A stretch of 5,144 nt of DNA from Lachnoclostridium sp. UBA1308 (GTDB lineage: Bacteria > Bacillota > Clostridia > Lachnospirales > Lachnospiraceae): NCBI GenBank assembly GCA_002307215.1, contig DBTU01000016.1, positions 27,245 to 32,388 on the forward strand, given 5' to 3'. The notes under the pieces were generated by a model that saw only the letters and a list, made by a program, of their open reading frames with translations, did not search any database and was not told where the DNA came from. Positions within the stretch are counted from its first letter, which is position 1; each line of letters starts with the position of its first letter. Made by a program: the position numbers and the translations under genes. Shown here piece by piece: positions 1 to 5,144 of this stretch.

Positions 1-6
1 ATTAGG

Positions 7-46
7 AATATATAAATGAATTCCATTGGAAATTCATTTTTATATT
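7..46 (+). terminator. AT-rich terminator-like hairpin of an upstream gene
   Basis: The arms at 7-22 and 31-46 pair at 15 of 16 positions (mismatch 13/40) around an 8-nt loop. The right arm carries five T residues (37-41). The stem is almost all A-T, so it is weaker than a classic intrinsic terminator. Its position at the window edge, with no gene on either side, fits the 3' end of a gene lying to the left. The symmetry would allow action on either strand. Confidence 0.45.
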
Positions 47-327
47 CTGCATATTTTTAATATTGTGTTTGTAGCCCAAGGCGGGCCAAACTAATTCGAA
101 GGGTAACCATGATACATTAATATGGCAAATAACTGTGAAAATCGGTGTATATACAATTGTTATCGGATGTTTAGCGCATTTGCATGAATAACAGTTTTTA
201 CAAGTGAATTTGTAAAAGAATCGGTTGATAGGGTGATATACAAATATGGTAATTGTTAATTATTTAATATGCGAATATATTATTTAAAAACATATAAAAT
301 ATTAATAGTATCCGTTTTAAAAAACAA
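47..327. other. Gene-free AT-rich region upstream of murA
   Basis: No convincing coding sequence is seen on either strand. Two hairpins stand out. One at 67-91 pairs GTTTG/CAAAC and GCCC/GGGC with a two-base TA bulge and a 5-nt loop, and is an unusually GC-rich spot. The other, at 196-203/210-217, is a perfect 8-bp TTTTACAA/TTGTAAAA inverted repeat with a 6-nt loop and no following T tract. A 10-bp palindrome, TGTATATACA, lies at 146-155. None is assignable to a known RNA family by eye. Confidence 0.5.
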
Positions 328-355
328 TTTACAAAATAGCACATTGTGGTATAAT
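328..355 (+). promoter_or_regulatory. murA promoter, extended -10
   Basis: A -35 box TTTACA (328-333, five of six matches to consensus) lies 16 bp from a perfect -10 box TATAAT (350-355). The -10 is preceded by TG at 347-348, giving an extended -10. A vegetative sigma factor would start transcription near 361-363, leaving a leader of about 85 nt before murA. No riboswitch or attenuator is visible in that leader. Confidence 0.75.
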
Positions 356-446
356 CAAAGTAATAAATAAAAGTTCACAAAAATTTTACCATATTTATAT
401 ACAAAATTCACAAACAGAGGTTCGATGAATTTGATAGAGGTGTACA

Positions 447-1745
447 ATGGAACAATATATTATAAAAGGTGGAAAGCCGCTTATTGGAGAGGTGACAATA
501 AGTGGTTATAAGAATGCGGCATTGGGGATAATTGCAGCGTCCGTCATGACAGATGAAACAGTAAAAATTGAAAATATTCCGGATGTCAGGGATATTGATG
601 TGTTGCTGCAGGCTATAGAAGATATTGGAGCCAAGGTTGAGCGCATCAATAGAAATACTGTCAAAATTAACGGAAGCAAAATTAATACAGTCGAAGTGGA
701 AGCTGACTATGTAAGAAAAATACGCGGATCCTATTATTTGGTCGGCGCATTACTTGGTAAATATAAAAAGGCTAAGGTCGTTCTTCCAGGTGGATGTAAC
801 ATTGGCAGCAGACCGTTTGACCAGCATATCAAAGGTTTTGAGGCACTGGGGGCATCGGTAAAGATTGAGCATGGCTCGATTTGTTCTGAAGCGGAAGGAC
901 TTAATGGGGCACATATTTATTTTGACGTATGCAGTGTTGGTGCGACAATTAATGTTATGTTGGCGGCATGTCTGTCGGAAGGGCTAACAATTCTTGAAAA
1001 TTCAGCAAAAGAGCCCCATGTCGTAGATGTAGCTAACTTTTTAAACAGTATGGGTGCCAATGTCAAAGGTGCCGGTACTGACGTGATACGAATTAAGGGA
1101 GTAACAAAGCTTCATGGTTGTGAATATTCCATCATACCGGATCAGATTGAGGCGGGGACATTTATGTTTGCTGCAGCAGCGACAAAGGGAGATATCCTGA
1201 TTAAGAATATTATACCGAAGCATCTGGAAGCATTTACGGCAAAACTGCTGGAAATCGGCGCACAGGTGGAGGAGTTTGATGATGCTGTCAGAGTAAAGGC
1301 AGTTGGAAAGCTAGGCAGTTCCCATGTTAAGACTTTAGTTTATCCCGGATTTTTAACGGATATGCAGCCTCAGATGACTACGCTGCTAGCAATCTCCAAG
1401 GGAACAAGTATAGTTACAGAGAGTATTTTTGAAAATAGATTTAAGTATGTGGATGAACTGTCTCGTATGGGCGCAAATATAAAAGTGGAAAGTAATACAG
1501 CTATTATTGACGGTGTTGATAAGTTTACGGGTGCGGTTGTCTCGGCTCCCGACCTACGTGGCGGAGCGGCACTTGTGATTGCGGGACTTATGGCAGAAGG
1601 ATATACTATCGTTGAAGATGTAGAATATATTGAACGGGGCTATGAAAAATTGGAATATAAGATGCAACAGTTGGGTGCTTCAATTATTAAAGTGGATTCA
1701 GAAGATACGAAGGCGATTAAGAAATTCAAGCTGAAGGTAAGCTGA
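447..1745 (+). CDS. murA: UDP-N-acetylglucosamine 1-carboxyvinyltransferase (MurA)
   Basis: This cytoplasmic enzyme transfers enolpyruvate from phosphoenolpyruvate to UDP-N-acetylglucosamine, the first committed step of peptidoglycan synthesis, and is the family targeted by fosfomycin. The 432-residue product spans the whole EPSP-synthase-like fold, slightly longer than the E. coli enzyme (419) through a lysine-rich C-terminal tail. Visible family residues are K22-N23 in SGYKNAAL, the catalytic and fosfomycin-reactive C117 in LPGGCNIGSRP, D305 in FLTDMQPQ, R371 in APDLRGGAAL and R397 in IERGYE. The stretch around SYYLVGALLGKYKKA looks more like the MurZ/MurAB paralogue than MurAA of Firmicutes, but that is only a visual impression; many relatives carry two copies. 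The ATG at 447 has Shine-Dalgarno AGAGG at 436-440, six bases away. The gene appears monocistronic, between its own promoter and the 1787-1813 terminator, and is intact. Confidence 0.97.
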   Translation: MEQYIIKGGKPLIGEVTISGYKNAALGIIAASVMTDETVKIENIPDVRDIDVLLQAIEDIGAKVERINRNTVKINGSKINTVEVEADYVRKIRGSYYLVGALLGKYKKAKVVLPGGCNIGSRPFDQHIKGFEALGASVKIEHGSICSEAEGLNGAHIYFDVCSVGATINVMLAACLSEGLTILENSAKEPHVVDVANFLNSMGANVKGAGTDVIRIKGVTKLHGCEYSIIPDQIEAGTFMFAAAATKGDILIKNIIPKHLEAFTAKLLEIGAQVEEFDDAVRVKAVGKLGSSHVKTLVYPGFLTDMQPQMTTLLAISKGTSIVTESIFENRFKYVDELSRMGANIKVESNTAIIDGVDKFTGAVVSAPDLRGGAALVIAGLMAEGYTIVEDVEYIERGYEKLEYKMQQLGASIIKVDSEDTKAIKKFKLKVS

Positions 1746-1786
1746 TTCTGGTGGTAACAAGGAATTTTTATATTTGAGGACAAAAT

Positions 1787-1813
1787 AAAACTGCAGAGTA
1801 GCTGCAGTTTTTT
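1787..1813. terminator. Bidirectional intrinsic terminator between murA and the HD-GYP gene
   Basis: A 10-bp stem pairs 1787-1796 with 1802-1811 (core CTGCAG/CTGCAG) around the loop AGTAG. On the plus strand it runs into six T residues (1808-1813), about 40 nt after the murA stop. On the minus strand it runs into TTTTATTTTG, about 25 nt after the HD-GYP stop. One hairpin can therefore serve both convergent genes. Confidence 0.88.
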
Positions 1814-1837
1814 CATAAGAAAATATTGTCACTGTGT

Positions 1838-2929
1838 TTATACCAAAGATGTAATCTGTAATTCTTTGTGTTTTGTAAGATCAATGAATTCCTCGCCGGA
1901 CTTAATGATAGGTCTTGACAACTCCATTTTATTAATAAATATTATTTCGCCGTTTATACCATTATTTAATATTACTGTATTATGTATATAGGTCTGAGTA
2001 ATTCCTTCCAAAAAGGTCATAATAAAATGAGGGTCGTATTTGGTATAGCCTTCATTTTCAAATAAGGAGATTACTTCAAACGGACAAAGGGGACCGCGGT
2101 AAACCCTGGCACAGGTCATTGCATCGTAAACATCGGCTATCGCTACCAGTTTGGCAAAGGAATCAATCTGTTCGCTATAAAAGCCATAGGGATATCCGCT
2201 TCCATCGCATCTTTCGTGGTGCATCAGAGCAGCGTGTTTAATTCTGGAATCAATCGGCTTACTCTTTAAGAGATTATAGCCCCGAAGGGTATGGGTTTTT
2301 ATGGTGCGGAATTCTTCATCTGTCAATTTGGAAGGCTTCGTGATAATCTTTGCAGGTATCATAAGCTTACCAAGATCATGGAGCAATCCACATAGGGTCA
2401 ACACCTCCAGATCCATTTTTGAAAAGTTGAGCCACTTACCCATGACGTTGCAAATCAAAGCAACATTAAGACAATGGACATAAGTTGTATCATCATATTG
2501 TCTCATACAATGAAGCATATTGAATAATTCAATATTTGTATTACATTGATCCAGAATATTCCAGGCGTCTTTAAGAATTTTATCTATTTCAAGCTCCTTA
2601 TCACCTTTGACAAAACTGTCAAGAGAGCCTTTAAATTCCAGCACATTATTTCTGTATGCCAGATGAAAACGCTGAAAGGATTCACTTTTCTTTATACGTT
2701 CGTAATAAGTGGCGGAATCCGGTAAGGTTTCTTCATTTTCCTCTTCAGCAGCAGAATAGATTGAAATCTCAATAATGGAATAAAATACGAGCCTGGTTAT
2801 AATCTTATCGGTCAGAGGGGTATCCTTTGCAATGATAAGATGATTATCTTTGGTATATACATCAGCAGCCACAACCATACCAGGCACAGATAAACTCGTC
2901 AAAATCTTTTTTTTATCCATAGTGTTCAC
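1838..2929 (-). CDS. HD-GYP domain protein, predicted cyclic-di-GMP phosphodiesterase
   Basis: HD-GYP proteins are metal-dependent phosphodiesterases that hydrolyse cyclic di-GMP. In the 363-residue product, residues about 14-60 resemble the small N-terminal domain of clostridial HD-GYP proteins (PGMVVAADVYTKDNHLI). Residues about 72-135 look helical and linker-like. The HD-GYP domain follows with all diagnostic motifs: HCLN at 152-155, HDLGK at 184-188, H213, HHE at 237-239, DGSGYP at 242-247, and ADVYDAMTCARVYRG at 265-279. A C-terminal segment of about 60 residues ends in a RPIIKSGEEFIDL block, also common in these proteins. I see no signal peptide, membrane segment, GGDEF, EAL or receiver domain, so it is probably cytosolic; its input signal is unknown. 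The start is uncertain: GTG at 2929, or in-frame ATG at 2920 giving 360 residues. The only good Shine-Dalgarno site lies upstream of a hairpin. The gene is convergent with murA, divergent from metK, and transcribed alone. The enzymatic role is inferred from motifs, and some HD-GYP proteins hydrolyse other cyclic dinucleotides. Confidence 0.94.
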   Translation of the reverse strand: MNTMDKKKILTSLSVPGMVVAADVYTKDNHLIIAKDTPLTDKIITRLVFYSIIEISIYSAAEEENEETLPDSATYYERIKKSESFQRFHLAYRNNVLEFKGSLDSFVKGDKELEIDKILKDAWNILDQCNTNIELFNMLHCMRQYDDTTYVHCLNVALICNVMGKWLNFSKMDLEVLTLCGLLHDLGKLMIPAKIITKPSKLTDEEFRTIKTHTLRGYNLLKSKPIDSRIKHAALMHHERCDGSGYPYGFYSEQIDSFAKLVAIADVYDAMTCARVYRGPLCPFEVISLFENEGYTKYDPHFIMTFLEGITQTYIHNTVILNNGINGEIIFINKMELSRPIIKSGEEFIDLTKHKELQITSLV

Positions 2930-2933
2930 GCTA

Positions 2934-2960
2934 CCGTAATATGAATTACGGAATTCCTTT
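2934..2960 (-). promoter_or_regulatory. Shine-Dalgarno site separated from the HD-GYP start by a hairpin
   Basis: On the minus strand, AAAGGA (2960 down to 2955) is followed by ATT and then a perfect 7-bp hairpin, CCGTAAT/ATTACGG with a 4-nt loop (2951 down to 2934). TAGC and the GTG at 2929 come next. In linear distance the site is too far from either start codon. If the hairpin folds, the effective gap to the GTG is about 7 nt, which is normal. The same palindrome could instead be a protein-binding operator. Confidence 0.5.
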
Positions 2961-3004
2961 CAAGGGTACGCTACTTGACTTTATGCAAAACATTATATAT
3001 TTTA

Positions 3005-3033
3005 AGTATATGAATAAATTATAATAAAGTCAA
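3005..3033 (-). promoter_or_regulatory. Promoter of the HD-GYP gene
   Basis: On the minus strand, a -35 box TTGACT (3033 down to 3028) and a -10 box TATACT (3010 down to 3005) are separated by exactly 17 bp, each matching the vegetative consensus at five of six positions. Transcription would start near 2998, giving a leader of about 70 nt. The -35 box lies inside one half of a 10-bp inverted repeat (2975-2984/3024-3033). Confidence 0.75.
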
Positions 3034-3171
3034 TTAATTTATCTAGAAATATGTACTATATACACAAATAAAAAGGAAAATAATGAAAAAAGTAAGTAGA
3101 TAATACGGATGGATAATTTTGTTAATTTTATGCACAGATTAAAATAACGGGTATTCAATTTATAAAAACAC

Positions 3172-3200
3172 TTGACGGGCTGATAAATAGAGTATATCCT
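3172..3200 (+). promoter_or_regulatory. metK promoter
   Basis: A -35 box TTGACG (3172-3177, five of six) lies 17 bp from TATCCT (3195-3200). A TATATC alternative at 3193-3198 has a 15-bp spacer. Transcription would begin near 3207, about 35 nt before the riboswitch aptamer. The -10 is imperfect, but position and spacing fit. Confidence 0.65.
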
Positions 3201-3239
3201 AAGGTTAATTAGTCCGACAAATAACTTAATAATTTTAAT

Positions 3240-3340
3240 TTCTCTTATTCAGAGTGACGGAGAGTAAAGGCTCTATGATGTCACGGCAACCCCGATAAAG
3301 GAAGGTGCCAACCTGAGCGAGTAATCGATCAATAAGAGGA
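3240..3340 (+). ncRNA. SAM-I (S-box) riboswitch aptamer controlling metK
   Basis: P1 is formed by CTCTTATT (3242-3249) and AATAAGAG (3331-3338), extendable by two pairs. Between these strands the S-box core appears in order: AGAGTGACGGAG (5' side of P2 and the kink-turn), the P2 partner ATGATGTCAC, the invariant CGGCAACC (3283-3290), and AAGGTGCCAACC near 3306-3314 in the P3/J3-4 region. The class binds S-adenosylmethionine. Downstream, 3335-3344 (AGAGGATTTG, overlapping the P1 3' strand) pairs with 3358-3367 (CAAGTCCGCT) at nine of ten positions, one being a G-U pair. This is a clear antiterminator that also removes the 5' arm of the terminator. Bound SAM should hold P1 closed and switch metK off. 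Confidence 0.95.
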
Positions 3341-3357
3341 TTTGATGCAATCTATGT

Positions 3358-3382
3358 CAAGTCCGCTGAGCGGGCTTTTTTT
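3358..3382 (+). terminator. Riboswitch-controlled intrinsic terminator of metK
   Basis: A stem of 8 bp pairs 3359-3366 with 3370-3377 (AGTCCGC/GCGGGCT core) around the TGA loop, then runs into T residues through 3382. Its 5' arm is the segment captured by the antiterminator of the SAM-I leader. The terminator also overlaps the left end of the palindromic repeat described separately. Confidence 0.9.
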
Positions 3383-3447
3383 ATGTAATAGGAAATTGCG
3401 TCCTATTACATAAAAAAAGCTCCGCAAGGATGCGCACCTCAGCGGAC
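3361..3447. repeat. Large imperfect palindrome in the metK leader, repeat-element-like
   Basis: The outer arms are perfect 10-bp inverted repeats, GTCCGCTGAG (3361-3370) and CTCAGCGGAC (3438-3447). The inner arms are perfect over 20 bp (3374-3393 with 3401-3420) around the 7-nt loop AATTGCG. The right side also contains a small hairpin, CGCA/TGCG (3423-3426/3431-3434). The whole can fold as a three-way junction. Read on the minus strand, TCCGC...GCGGA followed by GC and seven T residues resembles a terminator facing the other way. The composition is more GC-rich and more structured than the flanking leader. It may be a copy of an interspersed non-autonomous repeat; there is no coding capacity and no clear target-site duplication. 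Confidence 0.7.
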
Positions 3448-3471
3448 AACGCATAAATGAATTTATGCGTT
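3448..3471. repeat. Perfect 11-bp inverted repeat
   Basis: AACGCATAAAT (3448-3458) and ATTTATGCGTT (3461-3471) are perfect complements separated by two bases. The repeat begins directly after the outer arm of the larger palindrome, so it may belong to the same composite element. A further small hairpin, ATTGC/GCAAT, lies at 3481-3493. Confidence 0.65.
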
Positions 3472-3506
3472 TGGAAGATTATTGCTTCGCAATCCGCTCG
3501 GGCGCG

Positions 3507-3532
3507 AAAGTGTCAGCAAGCTGCCACTTTTT
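3507..3532 (+). terminator. Second terminator-like hairpin in the metK leader
   Basis: AAAGTGTCAGC (3507-3517) pairs with GCTGCCACTTT (3520-3530) at ten of eleven positions, with a tight turn and one mismatch, and ends in five T residues (3528-3532). It lies 70 nt before the metK start. It could attenuate read-through transcripts or simply be the end of the repeat cluster. Confidence 0.4.
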
Positions 3533-3601
3533 ACTACCGGCACAGGCTAATTTATGCAACTGAATTGTGGTGTTATATTGGTTAAATTAAGGAGGATGCT
3601 T

Positions 3602-4789
3602 ATGCAGAAAAGATTGTTTACTTCAGAATCAGTAACAGAAGGACATCCGGATAAAATATGTGATCAGATCTCTGATGCAGTACTGGATGCGTTGTTAGCA
3701 CAGGATCCGATGAGTAGAGTTGCGTGTGAGACAGCAATTACAACAGGTTTAGTGCTTGTCATGGGAGAGATTACAACAGATGGGTATGTAGATATCCAGA
3801 GAATTGTCAGAGATACGATCAGGGAGATCGGTTATGAGAAATCCGAGTACGGCTTTGATGCAAATACTTGCGGTGTAATCGTTGCGCTTGATGAACAGTC
3901 CAAGGATATTGCACTTGGTGTGGATATGGCGCTCGAGGTTAAGGAGCATCTTACGGAGAATGAAGAACTGTCGAAAATAGGAGCGGGTGATCAGGGCATG
4001 ATGTTCGGTTATGCAACCAATGAGACACAAGAATTTATGCCTTATCCAATAGCGCTCGCTCATAAGCTGACGAAACAGCTTACCAAGATCAGAAAAGATG
4101 GCGTACTGAACTATCTTCGCCCGGATGGAAAATCCCAGGTAACCGTGGAATATGATAATGATGGAAAACCGATTCATTTGAATGCGGTTGTACTTTCCAC
4201 ACAGCATGGCGATGAGGTTACAATAGATCAGCTTCGTAAGGATGTTAAGAAATACGTATTGGATCCGATTTTACCGCAGGAGCTGGTAGATGAGAAGACG
4301 AAGTTCTACATTAACCCGACGGGACGCTTTGTAATCGGCGGACCGAATGGTGACAGTGGTCTAACAGGAAGAAAGATTATTGTCGATACTTACGGCGGCT
4401 ATGCAAGGCACGGCGGCGGAGCATTTTCCGGTAAGGACTGTACGAAAGTTGACCGTTCTGCATCCTATGCAGCTCGATACGTTGCGAAGAATCTTGTGGC
4501 AGCAGGGTTGGCTGATCGTCTTGAAATTCAGGTATCTTATGCAATCGGAGTTGCTGAACCAACCTCAATTATGGTAGATACTTTTGGCACAGGAAAGTTG
4601 ACGGAGGACGAACTGGTAAACATAATCGGCAAGCACTTTGATCTTCGTCCGGCAGGTATTATCAAAATGCTTGATTTAAGAAGACCAATCTATAAGCAGA
4701 CAGCAGCTTATGGACATTTCGGAAGACTTGATCTTGACCTTCCTTGGGAGAAGATTGATAAGGTAGAGGAATTGAAGGCTTACCTGTAA
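3602..4789 (+). CDS. metK: S-adenosylmethionine synthetase (methionine adenosyltransferase)
   Basis: This cytoplasmic enzyme makes S-adenosylmethionine, phosphate and pyrophosphate from methionine and ATP, supplying the cell's methyl donor. The 395-residue product is full length for the bacterial family (384 in E. coli). Its N-terminus has the characteristic FTSESVTEGHPDK with H15 and metal-binding D17, followed by E43 in ACETAITTG. The ATP-binding signature GAGDQG is at 127-132, and the phosphate-loop signature GGGAFSGKD is at 271-279. ATG 3602 is chosen because a perfect AAGGAGG (3589-3595) sits six bases upstream. An in-frame ATG at 3554 would add 16 residues unlike the family and lacks a ribosome site, and ATG 3596 overlaps the Shine-Dalgarno sequence. 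The gene ends in tandem TAA TAA codons (4787-4792). It stands alone behind the SAM-I riboswitch, so its own product should repress it. Confidence 0.98.
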   Translation: MQKRLFTSESVTEGHPDKICDQISDAVLDALLAQDPMSRVACETAITTGLVLVMGEITTDGYVDIQRIVRDTIREIGYEKSEYGFDANTCGVIVALDEQSKDIALGVDMALEVKEHLTENEELSKIGAGDQGMMFGYATNETQEFMPYPIALAHKLTKQLTKIRKDGVLNYLRPDGKSQVTVEYDNDGKPIHLNAVVLSTQHGDEVTIDQLRKDVKKYVLDPILPQELVDEKTKFYINPTGRFVIGGPNGDSGLTGRKIIVDTYGGYARHGGGAFSGKDCTKVDRSASYAARYVAKNLVAAGLADRLEIQVSYAIGVAEPTSIMVDTFGTGKLTEDELVNIIGKHFDLRPAGIIKMLDLRRPIYKQTAAYGHFGRLDLDLPWEKIDKVEELKAYL

Positions 4790-4854
4790 TAACTGCAGGA
4801 AGCTTATATATAGGAAAATCGCATTTGGGATATAAAAACAACAAAACGTGAAGG

Positions 4855-4894
4855 AAAAGGGCTATGATATGAAATCAATATCATAGCCTTTTTT
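4855..4894 (+). terminator. metK intrinsic terminator
   Basis: The core stem pairs 4860-4870 with 4878-4888 (GGCTATGATAT/ATATCATAGCC) around a 7-nt loop. It is extended by a G-U pair and four A-T pairs, and runs into six T residues (4889-4894). It begins about 65 nt after the metK stop. This is a strong, conventional terminator. Confidence 0.92.
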
Positions 4895-5012
4895 CTTTGT
4901 CCAATTAGTTCGAATTATGCAGTGAGTAAGTCACATGCAGCCAAAAACCTGTTTAGTTAATGAAAACTTTAGAAATATCATAGTTATTTTCTGTGCAAAT
5001 ATAATTATAGCA

Positions 5013-5021
5013 TGATATACT
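5013..5021 (+). promoter_or_regulatory. Candidate promoter (extended -10) for a gene beyond the right edge
   Basis: TGATATACT (5013-5021) fits an extended -10 element with TATACT as the core. The region 17 bp upstream (4993-4998, GTGCAA) is a poor -35, as is usual for extended -10 promoters. A perfect TATAAT at 5000-5005 is an alternative without a good -35. Transcription would start near 5028, just ahead of the structured segment 5038-5144. Confidence 0.4.
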
Positions 5022-5037
5022 AAAATTTAGATAACTA

Positions 5038-5144
5038 GTGTGAATTATTGAAAAGCATAATTCACACCCCTGATTTGAGAGCCACCGAAGGCGGCACATG
5101 GGAGCTGGTGTGAAAATACTCTCGCAAAAATCATGCGAGCCATT
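5038..5144 (+). promoter_or_regulatory. Structured RNA leader of unknown class, cut by the window end
   Basis: A perfect 11-bp hairpin with an 8-nt loop (5038-5048/5057-5067) lacks a T tract. Next comes a compact junction: GAGAG/CTCTC (5077-5081/5119-5123) encloses CCACC/GGCGG (5082-5086/5090-5094, one mismatch) and CACA/TGTG (5095-5098/5109-5112). The outer stem is extended by TGATTT/AAATCA (5071-5076/5128-5133). Alternative pairings exist: TTCACACC/GGTGTGAA (5061-5068/5107-5114) and CTCGCA/TGCGAG (5121-5126/5134-5139). The blocks CACCGAAGG, CTCTC and GCAAAAA recall glycine riboswitches, but the usual hairpin between the first P1 strand and CCGAAGG is missing. GCTGGTGTGAA recalls T-box apical loops, but the AG bulge is not seen. 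The class is unassigned. No coding sequence is visible in 4790-5144. Confidence 0.4.

Noticed and set aside
122..187. 21-codon ORF with three evenly spaced cysteines (MANNCENRC...) upstream of murA
   Set aside because: The nearest GA-rich site (98-103) is about 18 bases from the ATG, too far, and no promoter is evident; likely chance.
1041..1223. 60-codon minus-strand frame within murA
   Set aside because: Shadow of the conserved murA coding sequence, with no initiation signals.
2301..2483. 60-codon plus-strand frame within the HD-GYP gene
   Set aside because: It is antisense to the conserved HD and neighbouring motifs of the real gene; there is no ribosome-binding site.
3071..3103. Six-codon ORF (MKKVSR) with a good Shine-Dalgarno site between the divergent promoters
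   Set aside because: It lies upstream of the metK promoter, so it is not in that transcript, and there is no proven plus-strand promoter for it; too short to support.
3361..3540. CRISPR array or insertion sequence in the repeat-rich metK leader
   Set aside because: There are no regularly spaced direct repeats and no transposase frame; the structure consists of nested inverted repeats only.
3554..3601. Longer metK start adding 16 residues
   Set aside because: The extension is not family-like and has no ribosome site, whereas AAGGAGG is ideally placed for ATG 3602.
3749..4207. 152-codon open frame on the minus strand inside metK
   Set aside because: It lies wholly antisense to the well-supported metK reading frame, has no recognisable domain and no Shine-Dalgarno or promoter signals; it is a shadow frame.
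4377..4577. Overlapping short open frames on both strands inside metK
   Set aside because: They coincide with the conserved GGGAFSGKD region of metK in other frames and show no independent coding evidence.
5061..5144. Firm call of a glycine riboswitch or T-box at the right edge
   Set aside because: Only short blocks match. The glycine aptamer's internal P2/P3a hairpin and the T-box AG bulge are not seen, and the element is cut by the window end.

Overview
The window looks like a chromosomal stretch from a low-GC Gram-positive anaerobe, most likely a member of the Clostridia (Lachnospiraceae-like). The pointers are AT-rich intergenic DNA, strong Shine-Dalgarno sites, an S-box (SAM-I) riboswitch in front of metK, a clostridial-style stand-alone HD-GYP protein, and protein sequences close to Firmicutes homologues. 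The family placement is inference; nothing here fixes the species.

Layout: positions 1-327 hold an AT-rich terminator-like hairpin, probably ending a gene outside the window, and then gene-free DNA. A good extended -10 promoter (328-355) drives murA (447-1745, +), the first committed enzyme of peptidoglycan synthesis. A bidirectional terminator (1787-1813) separates murA from a convergent HD-GYP-domain gene (1838-2929, -), a predicted cyclic-di-GMP phosphodiesterase with its own promoter (3005-3033, -). Divergent from it, a promoter at 3172-3200 drives a long metK leader: a SAM-I riboswitch (3240-3340), its intrinsic terminator (3358-3382), a dense cluster of palindromes (3361-3532), and then metK (3602-4789, +), encoding S-adenosylmethionine synthetase. 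A strong terminator follows at 4855-4894. The right end (about 5013-5144) has an extended -10 promoter and the start of a highly structured, apparently switchable RNA leader that runs out of the window.

The three genes do not form an operon; each has its own promoter and terminator. The one clear regulatory circuit is feedback on metK: its product SAM binds the leader and favours termination. I checked the mutually exclusive base pairing in the sequence: the 3' strand of P1 can pair with the 5' arm of the terminator.

Most worth a second look are the palindromic repeat cluster that shares the riboswitch terminator, a third possible pairing partner for that terminator, the hairpin between the Shine-Dalgarno site and start codon of the HD-GYP gene, and the unidentified structured leader at the right edge. 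The coding regions are ordinary housekeeping or signalling genes, and I see no undescribed protein system.
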